A DNA stretch of 64,000 bases from Mycocentrospora acerina. Lineage: Eukaryota > Ascomycota > Dothideomycetes > Pleosporales. The stretch spans positions 124,001 through 188,000 of the forward strand of contig JAKUHH010000389.1 in assembly GCA_022701365.1 (NCBI GenBank). Direction: 5' to 3'. The notes under the pieces are model-generated. The model ran no database searches, was not told the DNA's origin, and saw only the letters and a program-made list of their open reading frames with translations. Below are positions 24,166 through 35,496 of the stretch, piece by piece (within the stretch, counting starts at the first letter, position 1; every line of letters starts with the position of its first letter). A program made the translations under genes and the position numbers.

Positions 24166-25727
24166 CTATGAACAGTAATTAAGTGCCTGTTCCTGAGGGA
24201 TATAGTGTTATAATTCAGCTCTGCCCACTGGGCCTTCAAATTGAAAAAGATAATATGATTTGTTAAATGATACATCACTAGATAGGATAGTGCATATCCT
24301 TGTAATACTGTAGTCTTGCGCTTTCCATCATACCCCGATTTACAGAGAACTCGTAACCTCCCTTAATAGACACTTTACACACATGATGAAGCTATGCTAC
24401 ATTCTTTCCTTTACTCGTCTAATACAATCGTCTCGATAATAAATCTTGAAGTCATTTTCGTCGTCTTCACACCAGCTAGGACACCGTAACACGCCGTAGT
24501 TTGCAAGGCTGCTCATCGGGTCTCAATATCCGTAAGATATTTAATTATTGTTTCTCTAGCTAAAAGTTGAGGTCTGAATAAGCATTCTAAACGATAGTCA
24601 TGCCAATGTTTTGCGTCGACTACAATTGTTTATGTAATCTAGTCGTCGTTTCGACATGATCTTCAAACGTCGCTGTTTGCGCTTGAGACCGAGTCGACGC
24701 CATCAATCTCTCTAAATTAATCTATAAATTTGAATGCTAATCACAAGTTTTAATGGAATTAAAGTATGCTCAGTCATAAGGTATTACTTGGATAGATAAA
24801 CTCGCTGCTGCCATGCGCCGGAACTGCTGGACCTAAACACTTCCAACTGCTTCTCTTCGATTCTTTAAGCCTTACTAGATCAAGTTATCGTCTGGTTTTT
24901 CTTGGATAGCTAGGATATTTGAAAATGGAGTATGTTATAGCGATCAGCAAGCCGATGAAAGAGATTGAAAAGTAGTAACCTGTTGGGCAAAGATTTCTGA
25001 CTAAGAGATGATTGTCTAGCTAAGAATGAAGTAAAAGAAGGGGGTTTAGCAGGAAGAGATAAAACATATTTTTCTTTCCACAGGCAGAACCAATTCTCAC
25101 CAAAGGTTTTGAGGTGTGGAGTATGAGCAAGTGGGGTCGAAAATTACCGTTGTGGGACTAGTTGGCCATACCCCACAACAATCTAATTCTTCTTTGGTAG
25201 AACAAGTGCGCCAACGCCGGGGACTGAGATTCTAGGTACTGAATCAAATAGATCAAAGTTGCCCACAAGGGCGTTTTCTAGAATCAAATCAGAATTCATT
25301 CATTTGCGAACAATCCCGTCAACACCATGTTAGGCACATCCTAGGGTCCGCCGAAAAATTATGAGCTCATATGGATAATAGTAATGGGAATGGGAATGTC
25401 GAAGAATCTGATGGCGGAAACTCCAAATCATTCAGGAGTTGCAATGTGCAATGATAAGGTTACCTAATGGATCAGATTTGTACAAGGAGTTCAGGGTTCA
25501 ATAGAAATTGCGTCACCTTTTATAAGATTAGTAGAATTGAATTTCAATGTAATTTCTCTCCAGCAATAATAACAAGTGTAGACTGGACGATATGCGAGCT
25601 ATATGTAGATACTCAACGAATATTGCTAAGGACACATCCCTCGCCCTTGCATTTCTACTTCAGGCTCTCAGGTCTATGCGTTTCTTGGTGGCTTCGTTGT
25701 TCGTGCTCTAAGTACAAAATACAAGAT
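24166..25727. other. Intergenic, 1.6 kb between convergent genes
   Basis: No gene is recognised. GTGGGG at 25131-25136 and CCCCACAAC at 25171-25179 look like the cluster promoter motif although no gene start is nearby. This may be the leftover promoter of a lost gene. Confidence 0.4.
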
Positions 25728-27517
25728 TCACCCTGCAAGGAATGTGTTCCAAGCAGAAGAAAGTACTTCCAAGCTACTTTGTTGAGCAAGTTTGAAAACG
25801 CTGTCTCTACGTCCATAAGCTGCACTCTCAACTCCCTCCACGAAACGCGTACCACAAGATGTGGAATCGTAGACCATAGCACCGCCCTTTTTTTCTACAT
25901 ATTCGGGAAACGGGTCTAAGCCATTGATGAACTTTACAACGTCTTTCCCAAACTTTTCTGCCACAGTCTTTTGACTTTCACTGAGATATTGATTGTAATT
26001 TTGAAACAAAAAAACGGTATCTAGTAGATGAGTCGAAAATCCTTTGTGTACACCATCCCACGGGTTCTTATCGTTGAAATGGTACACAAATGACTTTCCA
26101 GGGAACCCTGCGGCAATATGAAGGGCCGGAGCGTAGAATCCGATGTCGTTTGCAAACCTTAGGACCTGATTCACGTCATTGACATTCTCAGAGAGATAAG
26201 ACTTGTGTAGCTCCTGGGCAAGACCTGGATAGGGCGATAATGTGTCGTTTGAAGATTTGACAAAATCCTCTTTTAGTCTTCCCAGTCGGTTGTGGAGCAT
26301 GTAAAATAAGATACTCGACTGAATTACAGTGACGTGTCAGAAATAAATGGCATCATGACATTGTGGGACTTTCACTTACATCCATTTCACAATCGCCGAT
26401 GAGTATATCACTACACCATTTTGATCCAGGAAGACTATTGTCCTCAAAAGACCATTTAGTGAAAGTGCTTGATGATCTAATCAATTCACCATCCACTACA
26501 GGAAGCAATGGCAAATTTGATGGCAAGCCTTGTAATAGCTTCTCGGGGTTGCTCTCTGTCAACGTTCGAACGCGTTGTTCAGCGGTTGCTGTCTCAAGCC
26601 CTAATAGCTTGATCACGGTCTGGTAAGTTGCTTCAGCAACCTCCATCGGTATCGGCTTGAGAAGTAAGGGGGTGCCACCCATTGCTACAATCCGCCGGAA
26701 CAATGGCCTAGGGCTTTCAAGATGTATAAGAGCAGACACTAGAGAACAATCATCGTCAGTCAAGTTAAACTTCATGACTTTCTAATTAGCGTACCTGACC
26801 CTGCACTGGATCCCATCACAGTTACTTCTTTGGGGTCGCCACCGAATTTGTGCACATATCTCCTGATCCATTCCAATGCCACCTGCTGATCTCTGAGTCC
26901 GTTATTGGCGTGAAGCCCGGTAGATCTCATTTCTTTCCCGGAAAGAAACCCTGTGATTCCTAAGCGGTAACTATCATTCACACAAAGTTAATTTCGGGCA
27001 CATTCGACATCCCAAGTGGAAATCATACTTAATATTGATACCGATTATTGGTCTTCCTTCCATAATTGATAGCTCCACAAGCGCAGTTGGGTTGTATTGC
27101 GGCCACGCATTGGAACCTAATACGAATCCCCCTCCATGGATGAAGACGAAAACTGGGAGGAGTCCCGGTCTGGTTTTTGGTACAACAATATTCAGGTTGA
27201 GACAATCCGTTCCTGATAGTTTGAATCGCTCGTGATCGAGGCCATGCTGGATGAAGCCATGCTCCATATCACAAGTATTGTCAGTTTGTGTGGATTGTGG
27301 GCTATTAATAATTCAGTATTCAAGACGTCATTCTGTTGAATTGACAGACTTACCCATGAGATATGGCTTCTTTACTTCCTTCGATCCCATTTTCATTTAA
27401 AATTGGAGCTGCAAATGAGTGTTGTAACGTAGCGTACGTGAGGCCTTTATACTCTACCACAGTCCCATGATCGATCCCGATCAACTGTCCGACGGCTAGG
27501 TGTTCAGAACTTGCCAT
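25728..27517 (-). CDS. Type-B carboxylesterase / lipase (alpha/beta hydrolase)
   Basis: Five exons: 27517-27354, 27301-27029, 26970-26795, 26738-26380 and 26318-25728; 520 residues. GLTYATLQHSFAAP near the N-terminus and FIHGGGFVLGS (oxyanion hole) are carboxylesterase signatures. The nucleophile elbow is GSSAGS with Ser about residue 201; most relatives have GESAGG. The late block NPWDG...HLLDTVFLFQNYNQYL matches fungal family members and carries the probable catalytic His. No signal peptide is seen, so an intracellular enzyme is likely. It hydrolyses carboxylic esters of unknown kind. It is divergent from the VAO-like oxidase, and its promoter carries CCCCACATT about 100 bp upstream of the ATG. 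Confidence 0.92.
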
Positions 27518-28370
27518 TTTTACTCTAAAACTATGTTAACTAAAAGAAGTTCAATTGAAAGTGGCGCTAAACAAGAATGATAAGTCCGTATTTATGTAGA
27601 AGGCCCAAAATTACCCCACATTCTGCCCCAAAACCTGCCAAGAAACAACAGGCTGATGATGTAAATGGAGTTTCTTCGTCTTAGCCCTACTCAAAATAAT
27701 CCTTTTTGGTGCTCATCTCATCGCAACTTTGCGGGGAAAAGCACTTTTATCCAAATTTCGCTCGTGATAGCGTTGTTGTTAGGAACCTTCTTACTTCACG
27801 TCACAAAGCAAGTAGAGTCTCTGTATCGTATACACGTATAATAGTAGTATTAGATAGACGAATCGCTGACTTCCTGGCAACGATTCTGTAGTAGCCTATA
27901 TAGCAGTCTCTTGGTAATCCGGATGGTAACGGATACCAAGAGAGGGGTATAACGCTCCCATAGTGGTCCGGTACGGACCACGGTGGTACTGGTACTTAGG
28001 AGCAACCTCCATCAGCTCTTATCGGGGTGTAATCCTGACAGTTGTCGTCAGCGCTAAATCAACGAATTTGCCCCGATATACCCCAGTTCTGTTGCCGTGG
28101 AAGCACGCTAGGTATGGTGGGGTGCATGTTGTGGGGAATAATCTAGTCTGCCCTTTCTAACCCCAAGAAGACGAAATAATCCCCCACTTGTTTTGAATAC
28201 ATGGGGAGATCGCAGTTTCAATTTCTAAGTTATGGCAGACTATTTTATTCAAATTCAACCTCGTAGCAACCTTGGCCACTCTATATTTTTTTCTTCTCAT
28301 CTCATTTTGAAACTGTAGCGACTGCAATTCGATCTTCATCCTAGGATTTTAAATTCTTCCATCGCAGAAA
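27518..28370. promoter_or_regulatory. Bidirectional promoter, esterase / VAO-like oxidase
   Basis: An 853-bp gap. It contains CCCCACATT at 27614-27622, GTGGGG at 28117-28122, TGTGGGG at 28130-28136 and CCCCAC at 28192-28197. It also has two strong inverted repeats at 27907-27942 and 27963-27981. Confidence 0.55.
27907..27981. repeat. Two consecutive inverted repeats
   Basis: The first repeat (27907-27942) has arms TCTCTTGGTAATCCG and CGGATACCAAGAGA, complementary apart from one extra A, around an 8-nt loop. The second (27963-27981) has arms GTGGTCCG and CGGACCAC around GTA. Both place CCG and CGG facing each other, the layout of binuclear zinc-cluster binding sites. A role as operator is inferred. 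Confidence 0.75.
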
Positions 28371-30388
28371 ATGGGCGGTTCACATGCATCAGTGAAATAC
28401 GCTGATCCGGAGTACCAAGACACTCACCGTGCTTTATTCGCAAACTCTGTCATGCACCCACTGAAAGTGGTACTGCCCCCGGGTTTGCAAAAGGATGAAT
28501 TTGACACAACGGTAGAGGAGCTCGTCAAGGCAATTGGTACTGATTCGGTTTTTACGGGAAACGATTTGCTGGAGTATATCGACCCTTATGAGCTGAATGA
28601 GGAAAATGGAAATAGGAAGATGCCTTCGGTCGCGATAAGGTTAGATCGAGATAGCCATAACGTTTCAACATGAATTGTAGCGCTAATTGAAGCTCAGCGT
28701 AAAGGAACTTAAGGAGCTGAAGGCGGTCCTACAGATTGTCAACAAGCACAAAACTCCTGTATGGACTTTCTCGAGAGGGAAGAATCTGGGGTGAGTAGTA
28801 TTCGATCTCACTGCGATCATTGGATTTTACACGTGCTGATAGATGACGTAGTTACGGCGGCCCTGCTCCAGTAGTGAACGGTTCTATCGCATTAGACCTA
28901 CACCGCATGGACAAAATACTAGAGGTCAACGAAGCTTCTGCATACGCTGTGGTCGAACCTGGCGTCACTTTCACCGATCTTTACAATTACTGCAAAACCA
29001 ATAACCTAAAGGTATGGCCAAGTGTGCCGTCTCTGGGATGGGGAAGCGTTGTCGGCAATGTGAGTTGTACCTCCGTGAATCAAGCAGGTGACCACGTTTG
29101 ACAAATTTTTCAGACAGTTGATCGTGGTACTGGTTTCTTGCCGACAGCTACACATTGGCAGAACATTTCCGGCCTTGAAGTCATGCTAGCGAATGGGGAC
29201 GTCGTCCGAACAGGCCAGTTTGGTATTTCAAACTCCAAATCGGCTCACTTGTCCAAATTTACCTTTGGGCCATCCATCGAAGGGCTGTTCTTGCAGAGCA
29301 ATCTTGGCATAGTGACAAAGATGGGTATTTGGCTTACACCCCAGCCTCAAGCTTACCTTTCGTGTTCCTTCGATATGCCCAATATCGAAGATGTGGAAAC
29401 AATAGTCAATATATTCAGCAAATTGCGTATGAATGGAGTCATTCCAGGTACTGTGTATGTTTCGAATATTGTCGAATGGTTAGCCATGACCGGGCAACGC
29501 GAAACTTTTTGGAGCGGGAGAGGCGCTATTCCGGACTGGAGAGTTCGAGAACTTCAGGCGCAGCTCGATGCGGGATACTGGACCGCAAAGTTTGGCTTTT
29601 ACGGGCCTAAAGATGTGATAGAAGCTCAATTCGAAGAGGTGAAAAAGATCGTAAGGAAGGATGCACCAACAGGGAGAGTTCGTGGTGAGTTATTCGCCGC
29701 AGACGACGGAGAGCTTCTTCAAGCAGAGAGTGTCACCGATCCACACGGAGGCATGTTCGTCGGTATCCCATCGCTGTGGAGTTTGCCAATGGTCAAATAT
29801 CGCCTTCCCAAAGACGGTACAGGTATTGGCGGTCACGCAGACTACTCCCCGATTATTCCGTCTAATGGGAAAGAGATCCTGGAATGGGTTAAAATCGCAA
29901 AAGCTATCTCAGAGAAAGAAGGCTACGAGCTCTTCTGTGACTTCTTCATGCACGAACGCCATGTCATATTCGTCAACATGATCACCTTCGATAAGACAAA
30001 CGCTGAGAACCGTGCTTCAGTTGACGCAGTTTTGGGAAATCTCTACAGAGCAGGTGCGAAGCGGGGATACAGTGGGTATCGCTCTCACATCAATTACATG
30101 GGTAAGTCATTATGATCTTTTCCAACCTTTGCATTGGAGGATCTAATCAAAGCCACTTTCAGATACTGTCTCTGATGTTTACAACTTCAACAATCACGCA
30201 TATCGTAGATTCATCGAGACTTTGAAGGTAGACCATTCTATAAGTGCACTTAATCAAGATGTCGTAGCTAATCTATTCCACAGGACTCCCTCGATCCGAA
30301 TGGCATTTTGTCGCCCGGCAAGCAAGGTATTTGGCCACACCGGTTCCGCCATCTTAGGAACGGTGGAGCCTCGAGATCGCAACTTTGA
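28371..30388 (+). CDS. Vanillyl-alcohol oxidase-like FAD-linked oxidase
   Basis: Six exons: 28371-28639, 28698-28790, 28852-29059, 29114-30101, 30163-30227 and 30284-30388; 575 residues, close to the 560 of Penicillium vanillyl-alcohol oxidase. The FAD-binding N-terminal domain shows SRGKNLGYGG and VVEPGVTFTDLYNY. The substrate domain shows GLEVMLANGDVVRTG, GYRSHINYMD and DPNGILSPGKQGIWP, matching the family closely. The conserved His of the flavin-linking block is probably H473. The Asp normally found in the VPDLGGGS motif (D170 in the Penicillium enzyme, from memory) is Ser181 here (VPSLGWGS). Relatives oxidise para-alkyl or para-alkoxymethyl phenols. The first donor is GTTAGA, less usual but the only one that keeps frame. 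Confidence 0.93.
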
Positions 30389-31830
30389 TGGTCAAACACG
30401 TCATACAATGTGTATAAGTAAGCATCTGAGATGTTTTAACATGGTTCGACTAATGGAATGCTTCCGAAGAAATTCACAGTTTCAAATCTTTAAAAAAATT
30501 AGAGCAATATTTAAATACGTACAAGCACCAAGTAGGCTTGCAATCTCAGGAGCTTCTAAAATATCCTTGATGTTGATTCGAGGCTCAGCGCATCCTACGC
30601 GTGAATTTCTAAACCGGGTTTGTAAAGGTAAAAGGTGATCCCATCAAACGCATAACACATAGGATCCTTATAATTTTCGTTTAACCACCCAGTATCCACG
30701 ATAGAGAAGAGGTTATACTAGGTAACAGTTCATAGTGATCCAGCGTCCAATGTACAAGCCTATGTCCCGAGCTCGCGGGATTACGAATATAGAATTTTAA
30801 TTTAGCCCTACACAAATTTTCTTACTTGGGTATCCAGCTTGCCGAGATGGTACATGCGCGAACGATGCTGGAAGCCTGCTTAGGCCGCATTTGATAAAGC
30901 CACAGTAGATAAAAGACATGCGGGGAAGAATGCACGTGCTATTCACCAATGGTTATATCATTCAAACGTTTGCCGGTATATGCCCGTATTTTGATAGACT
31001 CTTCTAAAACAAAGAAGGTAAGTCGAGAACTGAAGCCAGGGAAATATCAGCTACAATGGCGAAGTTGCACCTACGATTTATCTCCTTCGCTATCAACATT
31101 ACAATGCTGATTTAAATTGCCTTTGATAACCTCTCGTCCACTTGATCAGTTCGAATAGGCATTTGAATTTACTGTTCAATAGAATGATGCTACATTCTTT
31201 TCGTGATTCGATACTTGAAATTTTCCCCCAGTTTTGCTGGCTTTCGCAAACTAAGCAATATTGTGAATACAGGATGTATCGATCGTCATACTTTGTTGTT
31301 ACTGAAGGCTGAGCAAAAAACCCGGCATATCGTCTTTTAGACTACGGGTCATGTCAGATACGCTTTTGACATGATCTATGATGCTTGAACCCAATTCACA
31401 GTATCAACGTGAATATAGATGTCGTAAATAAGGGAATGGCTTTGGATTTTTTTCTTGATAGCAGTGACTAGACACTTACCCATCGAACAGGAGATGCGGT
31501 TCAAGAAGAGTATGAAAGTGCATTGATGACAATACGGATCTATCAGTCTCTATGATCGTATATATTTTACTTCCTGTCTAAACGCGCGGGAAACAAGTCA
31601 TGGTAGGTACCAATTACATATTAGTGACGACCGAAGTGTAGATAGGAGAAGGTGAATCGATCAGCGGACACTGACAGTAGATACCGGCATAGATCTGGGA
31701 AAAAACCTTAATTCGGAAGACATCAAACATATCCGCGTGTATCCAGACGAATTGCTTGTAATCAAGTAGTTTAACTAAATATTTGGTGTCCAATTAAGAC
31801 ATTATAATATCTTAAACTGACTACACAAAT
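30389..31830. other. Intergenic, no protein gene seen
   Basis: AT-rich with no supportable frame. The only signal is the TATAAT at 31803-31808 belonging to the third 5S gene. Confidence 0.5.
31803..31808 (+). promoter_or_regulatory. TATA box of 5S rRNA gene 3
   Basis: TATAAT lies 28 bases before the 5S start, as in copies 1 and 2. Confidence 0.65.
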
Positions 31831-31949
31831 ACATACGACCATAGGACGTTGAAAACAAGGCTTCCCGTTCGCTCAGCCCTATTTAAGCAACGTACCGGCG
31901 GACTAGTAGTCAGGTGGGTGACCACTGGCGAATCCCCGCTGTTGTATGT
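31831..31949 (+). rRNA. 5S ribosomal RNA, copy 3
   Basis: 119 nt, base-for-base identical to copy 1, including helix I and II partners and the internal control region. A run of five T follows. It is on the plus strand like the other two copies. Flanks differ from the other copies except for the TATA position, so these are separate insertions rather than a duplicated segment. Confidence 0.95.
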
Positions 31950-32541
31950 TTTTGCCAATCGTTGGACATCATCAATTTTTAACAAGATTAAGCTTCTCCA
32001 CAAGACTCAGTACGTCGTAGTCACCTTAGGCGTGCACGGAGCGTTAGTAGTATGTGACTAGCCAGGAGTGGCAACCAAGTATCTCTTTTTTTCGTACCCT
32101 TGTCTCATAGAAGAACTTTGGATTAAGCTAGCCTTGTTTCCTTAAGCGTACTCTATCCGTAAGAAATAACCTTAAATCTGTTTATCTACGTACTAGTATC
32201 AGAAGGCCTTTAACTACTACGATCAAGAACAGCAACTTAACAATATACTAATGATAATATTCTCTTCACCTATAGGTCTTGTAAGAATGGATATAAAAAA
32301 CTACTCATAAAGCTACACTACCTGCTTCCTTATATTTACCAGCCTGGGGCACGTCAGGTAGTAACGGATAAGTATCGGGTAGCTTTCGGATAGGTGTCAG
32401 GCGTAAACCAGGTAGGTTGTGAAGACGTGAATGTTAAAAAATTCGATCTAGGAAAATCTGATAACACTCAGGCCGAGTAACAGTTAGTAGATAATGTATA
32501 TTAAATCTTCCATCTGTAAGAAGCTAAAGACGGAGGGAACT

Positions 32542-32672
32542 GTGACATTGCCTAAGCAGTGCAATACGCCAACGCTCGGGCCGAGAGCGCATTTGTGGTA
32601 GCGTAGAATTGTGACCTTGCTAGCAGTGCAATGCGCCAACGCTCGGGCCGAGAGTGCAATTGTGGCAGCGTA
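32542..32672 (+). repeat. Imperfect tandem promoter repeat, period 69 bp
   Basis: Copy 1 starts GTGACATTGCC at 32542 and copy 2 GTGACCTTGC at 32611. Both contain CCAACGCTCGGGCCGAGAG and end GGCAGCGTA or GGTAGCGTA. The core CTCGG-G-CCGAG is a perfect short inverted repeat with CGG-N-CCG, a zinc-cluster-type site. Confidence 0.85.
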
Positions 32673-32705
32673 CGACATCCGTCGCCCACTGCACCCAAAG
32701 GATGA

Positions 32706-32715
32706 TATATATAAG
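32706..32715 (+). promoter_or_regulatory. TATA box of the dioxygenase gene
   Basis: TATATATAAG lies about 93 bp upstream of ATG 32808 and about 34 bp downstream of the duplicated module. Confidence 0.65.
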
Positions 32716-32807
32716 ATACACAAACTATCAGAACCGATTTGTTCACCACTATCATCTATCTTGTACTTATCTTGTTAATTCTACTCATCAAAAATTAAAC
32801 TCACAAT

Positions 32808-33990
32808 ATGGCATCCGTTCCAGTCGATTATTTGATTAATACTAAAGTGCCTGGAGTCAAGAGTCAGCTTATGAAAAGCCCACTCGAGCCATCTGGTGCC
32901 CTTGACCATTTTAAGTACTTTGATGTGACTCCCGTCATCGGTCGCGAGTATCCCACACTCAGTGTGGTGGAGTTGATGGAAAGTCCCAATGCCGATGAGC
33001 TGCTTAAAGAATTGGCCTATATCGGTATGTTTCGGCATTCGATCGGATTGTACCTAATACTAAACACCACTCTCTACAGTCGCTGCGCGTGGTGTTGTTT
33101 TCCTGCGCAAGCAAGATAACCTTACTGGCGAACTTCAAAAGCGCTTCATTCAACGCCTAGGCGAACTCTCGGGCAAACCCGCCGAATCAGGCGTGCATAT
33201 TCACCCGATCCTGAACTCTAAAGCCAAAGTCCCTGGCATCTCAGAAGACAATGAGATTATGTCGGTTAATTCCGATGTCTTCCAGCAACTATACACCAAC
33301 AAACATATGGATCCTACGCGATCCTACAAGAAGCAGTCGTCTGACCTATGGCACTCTGATATTACATGGGAAAATGTGCCATCAGATTACACCTCTTTAC
33401 GTCTGACTACAGTTCCCCCTTCAGGCGGAGACACATGTTGGGCATCTGGTTATGAGATGTACGACCGCATTTCAGAGCCCTTCCAAAAGCTCCTTAAGAC
33501 GCTTAAGTTCACGTTCCACCGCGAAGAGTTTAATGCAACAGCTAAATCAAACGGTGCCTTTGTCTACAGTGAGCAGCGCGGACACCCAGAGAACGTGGGC
33601 GAAGAGCTTATTGCTTGCCATCCTGCAATACGTACTAACCCAGTGACAGGCTGGAAGAGCCTGTATGCTGCTGGTGCAAAAGTTGGTTACTTTAACGACG
33701 TTACAGCTGAGGAGTCTGAGATGCTTCTATTGTACGTTAATAACATTCTTAAGGACAATCATGATCTTCAGGTGCGATGGCGCTGGAACAATGTCAATGA
33801 CATGGCTATCTGGGACAATCGCTGCACATACCACAATGCAACGTACGATTATGGTGGCATTGGAGACCGTGTGGGGGTACGAACAATGTCAGTTGGAGAA
33901 AAACCATACTTAGATCCAGCGTCTATGTCGAGGAGGGAGGCAGCTAAGGAAAATGGAGTGACGATTGGCGAATGGATTAAGGTAGCCTAA
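32808..33990 (+). CDS. TauD/TfdA-family Fe(II)/2-oxoglutarate-dependent dioxygenase
   Basis: Two exons, 32808-33024 and 33080-33990, around a 55-nt intron (GTATGT to TACAG) give 375 residues. The metal triad is visible as H164-x-D166 in LWHSDITWE and H324 in CTYHNATYDY. The 2-oxoglutarate-binding Arg lies just after it in GDRVGVRTMS. RGVVFLRKQ and PPSGGDTCWAS are further family landmarks. Fungal members hydroxylate sulfonates such as taurine, or other small acids; the substrate cannot be assigned. No targeting signal is seen, so a cytosolic enzyme is likely. The promoter has a strong TATA box and a duplicated CGG-N-CCG module, suggesting tight induction by a zinc-cluster regulator that is not in this window. 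Confidence 0.93.
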
Positions 33991-35496
33991 AGGACATTAC
34001 ACTAATACACTACAAAAGAAATTGTTTTTGTTTCCTTGCTAAAATATAACCCTACCGCACAAACACTTAAGCCCCTCTAAAACTTTGGATTCCCTTTCTT
34101 CGCTCTACATCTTATGTGATTAGAATGATAAAGTTTATTCCGGTGTAGCAAGACACCCTGCTTAACGAGACGCTCTAGAAACTCATTAAAATAGTAAACT
34201 CAATAGTAGAATAGTGGAATAGATACTCTTGGGATAATAAACTTGAGTTAAAAATTTATCCTCTCCTAGTAATTTTAAAAAAATGTTCTACCTACTACAG
34301 AGTTCTTGAATTTGGTCAAAGTGTTATATAGCTACTTAACTTTAGCTAGTGTAACAATGTAAGCACGTGCTCAATCAACGTGGATTACTTGCTTATAGTA
34401 ACTTGCCGGCAAAGACTGGTGTTACCACTATACATGTTATACTACACAGAGAATACTTGCTTAAGTATTCTTGTGCTCACTTTTCGGTAAAGTTGGTGTT
34501 ATTACGTTGTACTAATAGTAAGGGCAGGGCGTCTGACCATTAAAGTATATCTTTCTTTTGTGCCCTTATCTCATAGAGCTTCAGGTCGCCTGGATATGAA
34601 GGCGCGTAAATTCTCGTCCATCTTCCTCAGAGACAGGCGTAGAAGGCTCTGTCGCTAGTGTCAAGCTTCCTGAAGCTATTTTTGAGCCTGTCGTCCATCG
34701 TACAAGTGACCCAGACGTGGAGGATATGCGTGAACGCATATAGATTGACTCGTAATCAGACACAAACTCTCTGACAGTTCCCTTGGCGTGTATAAACAGC
34801 AATACCTCTGGCGCAAGCCAACTCACAGACACCCAGCATGCTAGTGTTAATACTTCGCCACACTCACAGATCATCAGACAGATTTTTCCACTGTCGTCTC
34901 AGCCCGTGTTGAAGGAGCAGTTTCGTCTAACACACCCAAAAAGGCCCAATCTGGTATGCATGAGAGCTCTCGTGAGCAGTAGGCTTGATGTCGCGCACGA
35001 TCGGAGCATCGTTCCCGTAGAGCTGTGTTAGGACAAAGTGCTGCCGCTGTGCTGGACGATTGGTCACATCACGCAGCAGGGTCACATATACCCATAAAGC
35101 AGCATCAGAGGAACATTGAACACCGAAGGTATCACGGCAGCAACATGCAAGTCCCTTGAATTATGGAGTGCACATGGTAAGTCTATCTTTAGATGCGCCA
35201 ACGCCATCTTCTAGCTTGCGCTGTGAACACCACATCCAGGAGATTCTCCCATTACAGCTTAACAATCACCTGCAGTCTCCTGAATGCCGAGTCAGCTTTG
35301 ACTTGAACGCCTCAAATACGCAGACTAACAAATTGTAGTGAGGATCTCGACGTTCTTACAACTCATTGTCTCTGGCAGCGCAAACTGCGAGAATGTAGGA
35401 GATGTTCATTAATGCTTCGAGTAATTATGCAAGTCCTAGAGAAGGTATAAGATATTCATACATTGCAATGTCGTGGCTAACAATCGTCCGACCTCG
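33991..35496. other. Intergenic, 1.5 kb, no gene seen
   Basis: The left half is AT-rich; roughly similar blocks near 34390-34450 and 34455-34525 (both with ACTTGCTTA and TGGTGTTA) hint at an old duplication. An 18-bp inverted repeat, ATATGCGT-GA-ACGCATAT, lies at 34724-34741. Frames between 34581 and 35338 resemble nothing I recognise and show no consistent splicing. Confidence 0.4.

Larger units (their letters stand above)
31950..32807. promoter_or_regulatory. Intergenic region and dioxygenase promoter
   Basis: The left part is AT-rich without a gene. The right part holds a duplicated promoter module (32542-32672) and a TATATATAAG box at 32706-32715, about 93 bp before the dioxygenase ATG. 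Confidence 0.55.

Noticed and set aside
33991..35496. Transposon relic
   Set aside because: AT-rich sequence and loose internal similarity, but no transposase or reverse transcriptase motif and no clear terminal repeats.
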